The notes under the pieces are model-generated. The model saw only the letters and a list, made by a program, of their open reading frames with translations. It was not told the DNA's origin and made no database searches. From JAABTH01 sp964492615 (lineage in GTDB: Bacteria > Bacillota > Dethiobacteria > DTU022), in contig CAZBKZ010000009.1 in the NCBI GenBank assembly GCA_964492615.1, positions 16,233 to 80,232 of the forward strand: 64,000 nt of DNA. Direction: 5' to 3'. This document shows, one piece after another, positions 26,249 through 34,378 of the stretch. Numbering within the stretch: the stretch's first letter is position 1; each line of letters begins with the position of its first letter. The position numbers were made by a program, and so were the translations under genes.

Positions 26249-27518
26249 CGCCTCCACCGTGTTCCATGAATAAATAGTTTTCCAGCTCTTCAATATCTTT
26301 AAGGGCTACAGCCCCTTTATCAATTAAACGGCTTAGAACCTGCCCTGCTTTACCGTTACTATAGTCGCGTTCTTTTATATTATCCGGGTCGATCAGGCAA
26401 ACATTTTTACCCTCATCCAAAACAATCTCCACCTCTTCAAATAAAGACAGGTTCCCTTCACCAAAAGGAATGGGGGGGATAACGATCAAATCAGACTGGC
26501 GTAATAAGCTGAGGTGCGCGCTGCGGTGATCGCTGTTCATGGCAGTAAAAGGAGGAACAATAACAACCGGAAGGCCATGAAAATGGGCAAACCGGCAGCC
26601 GCTGTCCTGCGACGAAACGGGGCCAACAGAAAGATTAAAACCTTTTTGGCTTAAGAGCTCAAGAGTCGGCAGAGCTTCTTCACCCCCGCCGATCACGTGA
26701 ACACGCATTGCCCCTAATTCTTTATCAACCGATCTGCGATTTTTGATCACACTGATCTGTAGCACTCCATGCAGCGGATGGCGGAAAATTGAAGCCTGAA
26801 CCCCATATGATTTTTTAATATTTTCAGCTGTAATTACTTCTTCAGCCCGTCCGGCAGCAAGCACCCGTCCGTCTGCCAGCAGAATGAAGCGATTAAAATG
26901 GTGCACGGCAAGGTTTATATCATGAATTGCCGCTATTACGGTAACCTGCTCTTCCCTGTTAAGGCGGGAAGCTAACTCGAGCAACATAGACTGGTAGCCT
27001 ATATCCAAATTGGCGGTTGGCTCATCAAGCAGTAAAACCCGGGGCTGCTGTGCTACAGCCCTGGCCATTACCACCCGCTGTTTTTCACCACCGCTTAAGG
27101 CAGCTATTGAACGATCCGCCAGGTGTAAAACCCCGGTCAGTTCCATCGAACGCCTGACTATTGCCTGGTCGTTTTCACTTTCCTTTTTAAAGCGCTGCAG
27201 GTAGGGGAAACGACCCATCATCACAATATCTTCTACTGTAAAATCAAAGTCAGCCGTTGTTTCCTGGGGAACTACAGCCATCAGACGCGCTGTTTCCCTG
27301 TTGTTAAATTTTTTAAGTTCCTGACCATCCAGTAATATATGGCCGGCGTCCGGCTGAAGAATTCGGCTTATACAGCGCAGCAGAGTTGATTTACCGGCAC
27401 CGTTTGCACCCAGGAGGGCTACAAGATCTCCCCTGTTAACCTTGAATTCTGTTCCATCAAGTATTGGTTCTGTATCGTAAGTTAGTTTTAGATCGTGTAC
27501 CTGAATTTCAAGGCCCAT
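26235..27518 (-). CDS. btuD: Cobalamin ABC transporter ATPase with extra C-terminal domain
   Basis: 427 aa. Residues ~1-255 are a FecE/BtuD ATPase: Walker A GANGAGKST, Q-loop VVPQE, signature LSGGEKQR, Walker B VLLLDEPTA and the switch His in AAIHDIN. Residues ~270-427 form an additional alpha/beta domain (VHVIGGGEEALPTLELL; DLIVIPPIPFGEGN; VCLIDPDNI) that ordinary BtuD (~250 aa) lacks; it looks Rossmann-like but I could not name it. ATG 27518 is four bases after the permease stop behind GGAGGAGGG. It is embedded between permease and cobU under the cobalamin riboswitch, which supports B12 over iron-siderophore as the cargo. Confidence 0.88.
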   Translation of the reverse strand: MGLEIQVHDLKLTYDTEPILDGTEFKVNRGDLVALLGANGAGKSTLLRCISRILQPDAGHILLDGQELKKFNNRETARLMAVVPQETTADFDFTVEDIVMMGRFPYLQRFKKESENDQAIVRRSMELTGVLHLADRSIAALSGGEKQRVVMARAVAQQPRVLLLDEPTANLDIGYQSMLLELASRLNREEQVTVIAAIHDINLAVHHFNRFILLADGRVLAAGRAEEVITAENIKKSYGVQASIFRHPLHGVLQISVIKNRRSVDKELGAMRVHVIGGGEEALPTLELLSQKGFNLSVGPVSSQDSGCRFAHFHGLPVVIVPPFTAMNSDHRSAHLSLLRQSDLIVIPPIPFGEGNLSLFEEVEIVLDEGKNVCLIDPDNIKERDYSNGKAGQVLSRLIDKGAVALKDIEELENYLFMEHGGGDEIG

Positions 27519-27522
27519 TGGT

Positions 27523-28608
27523 TTACCCTCCTCCGCCAAAATAACGTAACTTTCTTCGTTTCTTGAGCAGGTAAATAAACATGGGGGCCCCGATGATTGA
27601 AGTGATTATGCCGACTGGAAGTTCCGTTGGTGCTATAATTACCCTGGCCAGGGTATCGGTAGCAATAAGTAGCGCTCCGCCGAGAATAGCTGATGCGGGA
27701 AGTAAAAACCGGTGATCAGGACCGGCTACGAGCCTTATAAAATGGGGTACAACCAACCCGACAAAACCGATTATTCCACTGGTTGATACAGCTGCCGCAA
27801 CCAGCATGGAAGCACCGACCAGCAAAATTTTCTTCACTTTTTCTGTATCAACCCCCAGGTGGCTGGCGGTTTCCTCTCCGAGCAGCATGGCATTAAGTTC
27901 ACGCGAGAACATCATCACTGTTACAAAACCGACTGCTGCATAAGGCAGCATGATTTTAACAGTCTGCCAGGTAGCGCCACCCAAACCTCCCATCATCCAG
28001 AAAACTACCATGTGTAATTTTTCTCCGGCGAAATAAGTTAAAAGAGATACAAGGGCCGACAAAAAGGAGCTTACTGCTATCCCGGCCAGCAAAAGAGTCA
28101 TGACCGGGACTGCCCTGCCTACCCTGGCCATTGTATATACTGTAATGATAGTTAATATGCCGCCGACAAAAGCAAACAGGGGAACAAGCCCATAGCTGCT
28201 TCCGGCCAGGGTAAATCCACCGAGCATGGCAATTACGGCTCCCAGTGCCGAGCCCGAGGATACACCGATCACATAAGGTTCTGCCATCGGGTTGCGAAAA
28301 AGTCCCTGGAATACTGCACCGGATACAGCCAGCGAGCTGCCGACAGCAGCAGCCATCAGCACCCGCGGCACCCTGATCTGCAAAAGAATATCCTGATAAA
28401 CCTGCCCAACTGCATTTGCGGTCTCTGAGTGGTAAAAAGGGAGGGTATCTAAAAGGATGGCAAGAACATTTCTCCAGCCCAGGGAGACCGCTCCCCAGAC
28501 CATACCCATAACCATTACTACCAGCAACAGCAGCAGCAAAAAGCCCATGAAGACAGGCTTTGTCAGGATACGCGCAATTAGTGATTTTTTTTCAGACTTT
28601 GCATTCAT
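27523..28608 (-). CDS. btuC: Cobalamin ABC transporter permease (BtuC/FecCD family)
   Basis: 361 aa with about ten hydrophobic helices. Typical FecCD text includes RVPRVLMAAAVGSSLAVSG, VFQGLFRNPMAEPYVIGVSSGSALGA and the ATPase-contacting loop LGVDTEKVK, then SGIIGFVGLVVPHFIRLVAGPDHR. It forms the channel for corrinoids bound by the lipoprotein upstream. The ATG at 28608 has no strong ribosome site, so its translation may depend on the btuF gene 62 bases before it. Confidence 0.88.
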   Translation of the reverse strand: MNAKSEKKSLIARILTKPVFMGFLLLLLLVVMVMGMVWGAVSLGWRNVLAILLDTLPFYHSETANAVGQVYQDILLQIRVPRVLMAAAVGSSLAVSGAVFQGLFRNPMAEPYVIGVSSGSALGAVIAMLGGFTLAGSSYGLVPLFAFVGGILTIITVYTMARVGRAVPVMTLLLAGIAVSSFLSALVSLLTYFAGEKLHMVVFWMMGGLGGATWQTVKIMLPYAAVGFVTVMMFSRELNAMLLGEETASHLGVDTEKVKKILLVGASMLVAAAVSTSGIIGFVGLVVPHFIRLVAGPDHRFLLPASAILGGALLIATDTLARVIIAPTELPVGIITSIIGAPMFIYLLKKRRKLRYFGGGG

Positions 28609-28670
28609 AATTAACTACCATGCTTTCCATTGCTGCCGGGAAAGATCAAGCGGCATCTACCTGCAAAGAA

Positions 28671-29648
28671 TTAGAACAGATCGGGATAAAACAACCTGGC
28701 TGCTTCTTCAATTGCCTCAACAACCCTTGGTCCCGGACGGGCAAAGGTGTCGTCGGAGATGGCATAGATATTCCCGTTAAGAACTGCAGGCACACTTTCC
28801 CAGCCGGGTCTTGCAGCCATCGTCTCTTCCATAAGATCGGCAGTGCCATGATAATCGGGATACAGGATCATATCAGGCATTCTTTCAGCAACTACCTCGG
28901 CGCTGATTTGAGGATAACTTTCATTAATCTCCCCAAAGATATTAATTCCCCCTGAGAGAGTTATAATTTCATTAACAAAGGCATTGCTGCCGGCGCTCAT
29001 CAGGGGATCTGAATAAACCTCGTAGTAGATTTTAATTTTATCCTCTTCCGGAATCTGGCCAACAACTGCTTCAACAGCTTCAATTCTTTCCCTCATCGAA
29101 GCTATTAATTCCTCTCCGTTTTCAGGGACACCAGCCACTTCAGAAACAAGGGAAATGCTGGTAAAGAGATCAACCATGGTTATTGATTCGATTACCAGGA
29201 CCGGGATTCCCATTTCTTCCAATCTCGGCACTTCTTCAACATGAATAGTAGAGGCTATAACCAGCCCCGGTTCCAGTTCCAGTATTTTTTCCAGGTTGGG
29301 GGTGGAAAAACCACCGACTATCTCTTTTTCCTGGGCCTCGGGAGGATAGTTACAGTATTCTGTAACACCGACGATACGATCGGAAAGACCTAAAGCAAAA
29401 GCTATTTCGGTGTTGCTTGGCGATAGAGATATTAGACGCTGCGGAACTGTTGTAAATGTTATCTCACGGCCCATTTGGTCCGTTACCGTTACTTCACCCG
29501 CTTCATCCGCCACTTCTTCCGTTTCTGATTCTTCATGGATTTCTTCGCTACCATTGAGCTCCCCACTGCTATCACAACCGGAAATCATCAAAGATAAAAT
29601 AAGCAGCACCACTAACATAATTAATGCAGACGTTCTTCTCAAAGCCAT
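28671..29648 (-). CDS. btuF: Cobalamin-binding lipoprotein (BtuF-like)
   Basis: 325 aa. A hydrophobic N-terminus ends in a lipobox LMISGC (Cys25), then an acidic linker rich in Glu (~27-50), then a periplasmic-binding fold: GREITFTTVPQRLISLSPSNTEIAFALG, IVGVTEYCNYPPEA, and the C-terminal RPGPRVVEAIEEAARLFYP, all typical of BtuF/FepB-type proteins. It should be tethered outside the membrane and deliver corrinoids to BtuCD. ATG 29648 follows GGAGGAG by about ten bases. It is the first gene behind the cobalamin riboswitch. Confidence 0.9.
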   Translation of the reverse strand: MALRRTSALIMLVVLLILSLMISGCDSSGELNGSEEIHEESETEEVADEAGEVTVTDQMGREITFTTVPQRLISLSPSNTEIAFALGLSDRIVGVTEYCNYPPEAQEKEIVGGFSTPNLEKILELEPGLVIASTIHVEEVPRLEEMGIPVLVIESITMVDLFTSISLVSEVAGVPENGEELIASMRERIEAVEAVVGQIPEEDKIKIYYEVYSDPLMSAGSNAFVNEIITLSGGINIFGEINESYPQISAEVVAERMPDMILYPDYHGTADLMEETMAARPGWESVPAVLNGNIYAISDDTFARPGPRVVEAIEEAARLFYPDLF

Positions 29649-29715
29649 TATTCTAACTCTCCTCCAGATATAATATTATCCCTTTTTTGAAAAGGATCAG
29701 GGAGTTATAATAAAC

Positions 29716-29741
29716 AAAAACCACGGCAACACGTGGTTTTT
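29716..29741 (-). terminator. Riboswitch expression-platform terminator
   Basis: On the minus strand AAAAACCACG pairs with CGTGGTTTTT around a six-base loop and is followed by TTTTTGTTTATT. It lies between the cobalamin riboswitch and btuF, so B12 binding probably ends transcription here. Confidence 0.75.
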
Positions 29742-29754
29742 ACCCCGCCTCACC

Positions 29755-29945
29755 CTTTCGCCCGAAGGGAACAAGCGTGCTGGCGGGCAGGTCTCCTGGC
29801 TTGTGTTCACTGCACCCTCCGCCTTCCCAGACTAACGCCAGTGGCTTCCGGAAGATGCTTCCCACATACAGTGGCGGGACCGCGCCGGCTTTCAACCGGC
29901 TTCCCTTTTAAGTCATATGACACCCGACAGACTTATATGCAATTA
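29755..29945 (-). promoter_or_regulatory. Cobalamin (adenosylcobalamin) riboswitch
   Basis: The stretch between btuF and rarD (over 300 bases) holds a cobalamin riboswitch read on the minus strand. The B12 box GCCAGGAGACCTGCC is at 29800-29786; upstream are the conserved GGGAAGCCGGT and CGCGGTCCCGCCACTGT elements (about 29907-29866) and the GGAAGCCACTGGCG helix (~29848-29832). A promoter precedes it and a terminator hairpin follows. It is expected to switch off the whole btuF-to-cobC operon when B12 is plentiful. Confidence 0.95.
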
Positions 29946-29953
29946 ACGCAGTT

Positions 29954-29982
29954 ATTATAGCATTCCCGATCAAAAAAGTCCA
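29954..29982 (-). promoter_or_regulatory. Promoter of the cobalamin operon
   Basis: Minus strand: TGGACT (29982-29977), 17-base spacer, extended -10 TGC-TATAAT (TATAAT at 29959-29954). It lies just before the riboswitch and only 16 bases from the rarD stop. Confidence 0.7.
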
Positions 29983-29997
29983 CTGGGGAACTCCTTG

Positions 29998-30918
29998 CTA
30001 CTTTCCGACCTGAACCTGGATTTTATCCTTCAAAAAACCTACGTTGGCCAGGGTAAAAACAGCCAGTCCGGCCCATATGAAACAGAAACTGATCAAATAG
30101 GGCAGCGAAAAGTACTCTCGAAAAACAAATATTCCCAGAAACAGGTTTATAGAAGGGGCGATGTACTGCAAAAAACCCATCATTGAAAAAGTGGTTTTCT
30201 GAATACCGGTGGCATATAGCAAAAGTGGTATCAAGGTAGCTATCCCTGTGCCAACCAGAAGCAAAGAGCTGTAACCGTGATTAACTAAAAACGAACCTGA
30301 GCCTGTTATTTCCAGGCGCATGATAAAAAACAGAGCAAGGGGCATTACTATTAGGGTTTCTAAAACCAGGCCGGCAACCGGTTCAATTGATATTATTTTT
30401 TTGATCAACCCATACAGGGCAAAAGTAGCAGCAAGAAGCAGGGCAATCCAGGGAATCCTGCCATACTGGAGAGCCATGGTTAAAACACCAAATGCAGCAA
30501 GGATAATCGCAACCAGCTGCCATCTGCCCAGTTTTTCTTTTAAAACTGTTACACTTAACAAAACTACTACCAGCGGGTTAATAAAATAACCCATGCTGGC
30601 CTCAATTACCTGCCCCGAATTAACCGCATAGATGTAAATGTACCAGTTTATACTGACCAAAAACCCACAGGTGAAAATCATGACCATTTTTTTACGGTTT
30701 GAAGCAACCTGTAAAACCTTATTCCAGTTACCCATAACTGTTACAGCTATGCAGATAAATATAAATGACCATAAAATCCTATGGAGCAAAACCTCCAGGG
30801 CTGGCACATTATGCAGAAGTTTCCAGTATAAGGGCAAAATACCCCAAATACTATAAGCCGCAACACCAAACCAGTTGCCTATGCGAGCCTGTTGTTCATC
30901 TATCAGGTCTATCTTCAT
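29998..30918 (-). CDS. rarD: RarD-type EamA transporter
   Basis: 306 aa, ten predicted helices in two EamA halves. The N-terminal GVAAYSIWGILPLYWKLLHNVPALEVLLHRILWS block is the hallmark of the RarD subgroup (chloramphenicol-sensitivity protein), and NWYIYIYAVNSGQVIEASMGYFINPL is equally typical. Substrate unknown, probably a small metabolite. ATG 30918; two identical ten-base palindromes stand 21-48 bases before it. Transcribed separately from the cobalamin operon, which starts just beyond its stop. Confidence 0.85.
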   Translation of the reverse strand: MKIDLIDEQQARIGNWFGVAAYSIWGILPLYWKLLHNVPALEVLLHRILWSFIFICIAVTVMGNWNKVLQVASNRKKMVMIFTCGFLVSINWYIYIYAVNSGQVIEASMGYFINPLVVVLLSVTVLKEKLGRWQLVAIILAAFGVLTMALQYGRIPWIALLLAATFALYGLIKKIISIEPVAGLVLETLIVMPLALFFIMRLEITGSGSFLVNHGYSSLLLVGTGIATLIPLLLYATGIQKTTFSMMGFLQYIAPSINLFLGIFVFREYFSLPYLISFCFIWAGLAVFTLANVGFLKDKIQVQVGK

Positions 30919-30938
30919 CTGTTCTCACCCATTTTAAA

Positions 30939-30966
30939 AGCTATAGCTAAAGTAACAGCTATAGCT
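30939..30966. promoter_or_regulatory. Paired palindromes upstream of rarD
   Basis: AGCTATAGCT occurs perfectly at 30939-30948 and 30957-30966, starts 18 bases apart, in the short gap between rarD and the DUF134 gene. The pair as a whole is also symmetric, as expected for an operator. Confidence 0.4.
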
Positions 30967-31005
30967 TAATATTAACAGTTTCTCGTGGCAAATCAAATTT
31001 ACTAA

Positions 31006-31395
31006 CTACTCACTGTCGCTGCAATCAGGACAATCCTCACCAACAGGCCCGGGGACTTTAAAACCAAGCCTGTGCCGGCGGCAGCGCCCACATATTTTCT
31101 CCCCCTCCAGGGCATAGGGGCCACCATGGATGCGCAGCGCTTTACCTTCAACAATTGCCCTGGCAACTTTTTCGTGGGCAGAAACAAGAATACGCTGCAA
31201 AGTGCTCTGGGCAACATTCATCCGGGATGCACATTCATTCTGTTCAAGCTTTTCAAGATCTTTCAAACGTAAGGCTTCCAGTTCATCAACAGTTAAAATA
31301 ACTTCATCCAGCAGAGAAATGGGAATACCGGTAGGTTTGAAAAAAGTAAAGCGTGGCATAGCGCTAACCATCCTGGGCTTATAAGGACGTGGCAT
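31006..31395 (-). CDS. DUF134 (UPF0251) helix-turn-helix regulator
   Basis: 129 aa. The N-terminus (MPRPYKPR, FFKPTGIP) and the sigma-70-region-4-like HTH (LEALRLKDLEKLEQNECASRMNVAQSTLQRIL, ~38-70) are diagnostic of DUF134. A C-terminal zinc-ribbon-like part has CGRC and CPDC pairs. These proteins are regularly found beside NifX-like and MinD-like Fe-S genes and are believed to regulate them. ATG 31395 follows ATAGGAG. An imperfect palindrome covers its own -35 box and spacer, which suggests autoregulation. It follows the MinD-like gene by about 110 bases on the same strand. Confidence 0.88.
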   Translation of the reverse strand: MPRPYKPRMVSAMPRFTFFKPTGIPISLLDEVILTVDELEALRLKDLEKLEQNECASRMNVAQSTLQRILVSAHEKVARAIVEGKALRIHGGPYALEGEKICGRCRRHRLGFKVPGPVGEDCPDCSDSE

Positions 31396-31416
31396 AGACT
31401 TAACTCCTATAATTAG

Positions 31417-31444
31417 ATTATATTGCTATCATTTATCATAGCAA
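31417..31444 (-). promoter_or_regulatory. Promoter with overlapping palindrome before DUF134 gene
   Basis: Minus strand: TTGCTA (31444-31439), 16-base spacer, TATAAT (31422-31417). The 22-base segment 31423-31444 is an imperfect palindrome (TTGCTAT ... ATAGCAA) that includes the -35 box and the spacer, a typical repressor site. Confidence 0.55.
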
Positions 31445-31506
31445 AAATAATAAAAACAAACAACTATCACTTTCCGAAAAGTAGAAGACGCTAAAACATA
31501 ATAACC

Positions 31507-32367
31507 CTAAACCATTGATAGTAAATATTTCCACACTTCACCAATCTTTTTAGTTAAATCACCCTGATCGTACTCCACCACGGGTATGCCCTTAACCATA
31601 GAATCAACAAAAGCACGATTAAAAGGTATTTTTCCAGCTAACTGCAGACCTTCTTCTCTGCAGTAGCTTTCGATATTTTCAGTTTGCCGCAGATCCAGGT
31701 CACAGCGGTTAATGCAAATCAGGGCAGGAACACCAAAGTGACGGCAGACTGCAACCACTCTCTGTAAATCATGGATACCTGAAACAGTGGGTTCAGTTAC
31801 AATCAGCGCTGCATCAACACCGGAAAGAGAGGCTATTACAGGACACCCGATACCAGGAGGTCCATCAATTATTAACAGTTCGCTGCCTGCTGAGTTAGCC
31901 AGTTCTTCACCCTTATTACGAATAGCTGTAACCAATTTACCGGAGTTTTCTTCTGCGATGCCAAGACGAGCATGGACAAGTGTCCCATAAGGTGTCTTTG
32001 ATACAAACCAATAGCCCGAGATTCTCTCTTCCATGGCAATGGCCTCTGCAGGGCAGGCATAGTGGCAAAAAGAACAGCCTTCACAAGCAACCGGATTAAC
32101 CATATACTCTTCCGATATTGCATCAAAACGGCATAACTCCCGGCACAGGTTACATGAAGTGCATATTTGAGGATTGATAACTGCTGTTGAAGAAGCAATA
32201 AAGGGATGCTCTTCAAGTTTTTCACCTTTAAGAATCAGGCTCAGGTTGGCGGCATCCACATCTCCATCAACCATTACAGCGCTATTCCCGGCCAGGGCGG
32301 CAAAGGAACCGGTAAGCGTAGTTTTTCCCGTTCCACCTTTACCACTGATTACTGTTATTTTTTTCAT
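31507..32367 (-). CDS. MinD/Mrp-family ATPase with inserted ferredoxin domain
   Basis: 286 aa. Deviant Walker A GKGGTGKTT (~8-17), then a two-cluster ferredoxin insert (~60-115: CTSCNLCRELC and CEGCSFCHYAC), then Walker B-like LLIIDGPPG and TEPTVSGIHDL. The two members of this type in ORP (orange protein) loci of sulfate reducers carry [4Fe-4S] clusters and associate with the Mo/Cu cluster protein. The ATG overlaps the stop of the preceding, similar gene as ATGA. Likely function is ATP-dependent insertion or transfer of a metal cluster; substrate inferred from neighbours. Confidence 0.88.
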   Translation of the reverse strand: MKKITVISGKGGTGKTTLTGSFAALAGNSAVMVDGDVDAANLSLILKGEKLEEHPFIASSTAVINPQICTSCNLCRELCRFDAISEEYMVNPVACEGCSFCHYACPAEAIAMEERISGYWFVSKTPYGTLVHARLGIAEENSGKLVTAIRNKGEELANSAGSELLIIDGPPGIGCPVIASLSGVDAALIVTEPTVSGIHDLQRVVAVCRHFGVPALICINRCDLDLRQTENIESYCREEGLQLAGKIPFNRAFVDSMVKGIPVVEYDQGDLTKKIGEVWKYLLSMV

Positions 32368-33272
32368 TGTTCTATCGCCCCCTGCCGCTCCATTTCAATT
32401 TTTCTAAAAAGCGCACTGAAACTATCACGCCACTCAGGTAAAAATTCCACTGCTGCCTCCCCGCGGGCATACAGCTCTGCAACTTTGCGAGTGAAAGGAA
32501 TTTTCATTACTACGGGAAGGTTGTTTTCTTGACAATACAGTTCAACACCGCTATCACCCAGATCACTGCGGTTTATCACCACTCCAGCCGGTATACCCAT
32601 TTTTTTAATCATCTGGAAAGCCAAATCAAGATCATTAAGACCAAAGGGGGTTGGCTCAGTAACCAGCAAACAGTAATCTGCTCCGCCAACCGATGTAACA
32701 ACAGGACATGATGTTCCCGGAGGCGCATCAATTATGGTTAGCATGTCGTTTCGGGCTTCTTTTTTAACCGCATTGATTAACGGTGGTGACATCGCTTCGC
32801 CGGGGTTAAGTTTTCCATGAGAAAAAAGTATATCTCCAGCTTTCCCATTTTCTACCACTCCGATAGAGCGATCTTTCTCTGCAATGGCTTTTTCAGGACA
32901 CAGGTAAGCACAACTTCCACAACCATGACATAATTCAGGTAAAACCATAACCTGCTCACTGAAAACAGCAAGGGCTTTAAAAGAGCAAACCTCCGCGCAG
33001 TAACCACAAAAACTACACCTGCTCAAATCAATCTCAGGCACGGGAATTCCTACTGTTTTTGTCCGCTCGATTCTAGGTTTTAAAAAGAGGTGGGCATTAG
33101 GTTCTTCCACGTCACAATCCAGCAGCTGAACTTGTAAACTACTTGAAACAAGAGCCAGGGCAAGGTTGACAGCAATAGTTGTTTTTCCGGTGCCACCCTT
33201 GCCGCTGGCTATAACCAGATTCCGCAATGGCCTATTCTGCAGACTGTTCAAGTTCTGCCATCCGTTTTTCAA
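32364..33272 (-). CDS. MinD/Mrp-family ATPase with inserted ferredoxin domain (second copy)
   Basis: Up to 302 aa, paralogous to the following gene: Walker A GKGGTGKTT (~25-33), ferredoxin insert (CSFCGYCAEVC, CHGCGSCAYLC), then LTIIDAPPGTSCPV and VTEPTPFGLNDL. The start is unclear: TTG 33272 overlaps the DUF5320 gene by 41 bases, while TTG 33227, five bases after the DUF5320 stop, gives the family-typical start just before NLVIASGKGG. It probably forms a heterodimer with its neighbour, as the Orp ATPases do. Confidence 0.88.
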   Translation of the reverse strand: MKNGWQNLNSLQNRPLRNLVIASGKGGTGKTTIAVNLALALVSSSLQVQLLDCDVEEPNAHLFLKPRIERTKTVGIPVPEIDLSRCSFCGYCAEVCSFKALAVFSEQVMVLPELCHGCGSCAYLCPEKAIAEKDRSIGVVENGKAGDILFSHGKLNPGEAMSPPLINAVKKEARNDMLTIIDAPPGTSCPVVTSVGGADYCLLVTEPTPFGLNDLDLAFQMIKKMGIPAGVVINRSDLGDSGVELYCQENNLPVVMKIPFTRKVAELYARGEAAVEFLPEWRDSFSALFRKIEMERQGAIEQ

Positions 33273-33576
33273 GTTCGGTCAGTTCAGCTTTGAGCATATT
33301 AGCCTGTTCCTTCAAATAGGCTTTTTCATCTCCTGCATCAGTTCCGCCGGGACCGTAGTAAGGTTCAGGTTCACCGCCCCACCAGCGGTTTATACCGGGA
33401 CCAAAACCTCTGCCGTAACCTACTCCGCCTCCAACTCCGCCTCCAACTCCGCCTCCACGACCATAGTTTCTCCTGCGAAAGCCGTAAGGCCTGGAGCGCA
33501 CAACACCACAATAACCCATAGCTCTTCCTGTCCCTGGACCGTAGCCCATTGGACCCGTGCCATCAAATCCGGGCAT
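33232..33576 (-). CDS. DUF5320 family protein
   Basis: 114 aa. The N-terminus MPGFDGTGPMGYGPGTGRAMG is the DUF5320 hallmark; a glycine-rich middle (three GGGV-type repeats, ~38-52) is followed by an acidic C-terminal coiled coil (KEQANMLKAELTELEKRMAELEQ, ~83-112). Such small proteins accompany NifX/MinD Fe-S loci; function unknown. The glycine-rich part is encoded by three perfect 12-base direct repeats. ATG 33576 follows AAGGGAGG. Confidence 0.85.
   Translation of the reverse strand: MPGFDGTGPMGYGPGTGRAMGYCGVVRSRPYGFRRRNYGRGGGVGGGVGGGVGYGRGFGPGINRWWGGEPEPYYGPGGTDAGDEKAYLKEQANMLKAELTELEKRMAELEQSAE
33422..33457. repeat. 12-base tandem repeat, three copies, in DUF5320 gene
   Basis: Three perfect copies of ACTCCGCCTCCA. 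Each copy adds four residues (V-G-G-G) in frame, so copy-number change would lengthen the glycine linker without a frameshift. Confidence 0.85.
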
Positions 33577-33600
33577 GATATAACCTCCCTTATATTTTTA

Positions 33601-33966
33601 TTAGCAACAGCCGTGACCATCACCATGGCCACCCTGGGGATGGTCACACGTGCTTGGTCCGGACTGTAACTTTCCAGCCAGATAATCTTCAACTACATCT
33701 TTCACATAACCAACTATTCCTAGATAAGATTCAATATTTTCAGCGGCAAACAAAGACTGTGCTCTAGGCCCCATTCCACCGGCTATAATCGTATTCACTC
33801 CCATTTTAGCCAGATATGCCGGCAAAAAACCGGGTTCATGGCCAGGGTTGGCGATAACCTTTTCTGAGCTAATCGTGCCATCAATTATCTCAAACAAAGT
33901 ATATTCGGGACAACGACCAAAATGCTGAGCCACCATTTTATTATCTGTTGCAATTGCTACTATCAT
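33601..33966 (-). CDS. NifX/NifB-C-terminal-like (dinitrogenase Fe-Mo cofactor) domain protein
   Basis: 121 aa with the family start MIVAIATDNKMVAQHFGRCPEYTLFEI and the GMGPRAQSLF segment. The C-terminal tail (CDHPQGGHGDGHGCC) is rich in His and Cys and could bind metal. Single-domain members include the orange protein of Desulfovibrio, which holds a Mo-Cu sulfide cluster, and MTH1175. The gene lies in a tight series with a second copy 12 bases upstream. It does not indicate nitrogen fixation by itself. Confidence 0.88.
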   Translation of the reverse strand: MIVAIATDNKMVAQHFGRCPEYTLFEIIDGTISSEKVIANPGHEPGFLPAYLAKMGVNTIIAGGMGPRAQSLFAAENIESYLGIVGYVKDVVEDYLAGKLQSGPSTCDHPQGGHGDGHGCC

Positions 33967-33978
33967 TAAACAACCTCC

Positions 33979-34353
33979 CTATTGTTGCTTCATGCCGGAG
34001 TGTGGTTCAACAGTTGCTCCTGAAACGGCTGTCAGCTTTCCGGCATTAAACTTCTGTACTGTATTTTCAACTGTTCCTTCCACACCACTTAATACTTGTA
34101 TTTTTGCAGCATTTAGCGCACCGACAGCATTGGGGCCCACATTACCAAGGGCAACAGCATCTACACCATGCCTGGAAAGAAGCTGTGCCGCCTGAGGTCC
34201 CGCACCACCTGCCGACCCGACAGCTTCATTGTTGATTGATTCCAGCAATGATCCATTTTCAGTATCAACTACTACAAAATACGGACAGCGTCCAAACCTT
34301 TGATCTACCTCTGCTTTCAAACCTTCGCTCCTGGCACATATTGCCATCTTCAT
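33979..34353 (-). CDS. NifX-like domain protein (second copy)
   Basis: 124 aa: MKMAICARSEGLKAEVDQRFGRCPYFVVVDTE and the LLSRHGVDAVALGNVGPNAVGALNAA segment mark the NifX fold. It is a diverged paralogue of the next gene (similar RFGRCPYF / HFGRCPEY text) but lacks the His/Cys-rich tail. ATG 34353 follows GGAGGTG. Co-transcribed with the Mrp ATPase 25 bases upstream. Confidence 0.88.
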   Translation of the reverse strand: MKMAICARSEGLKAEVDQRFGRCPYFVVVDTENGSLLESINNEAVGSAGGAGPQAAQLLSRHGVDAVALGNVGPNAVGALNAAKIQVLSGVEGTVENTVQKFNAGKLTAVSGATVEPHSGMKQQ

Positions 34354-34378
34354 AAAAACACCTCCGTTTTTAATATGC

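Noticed and set aside
33601..34353. Evidence of nitrogen fixation from NifX-like genes
   Set aside because: No nifHDK, nifB, nifE or nifN is present; single-domain NifX-like proteins are common in non-fixers.
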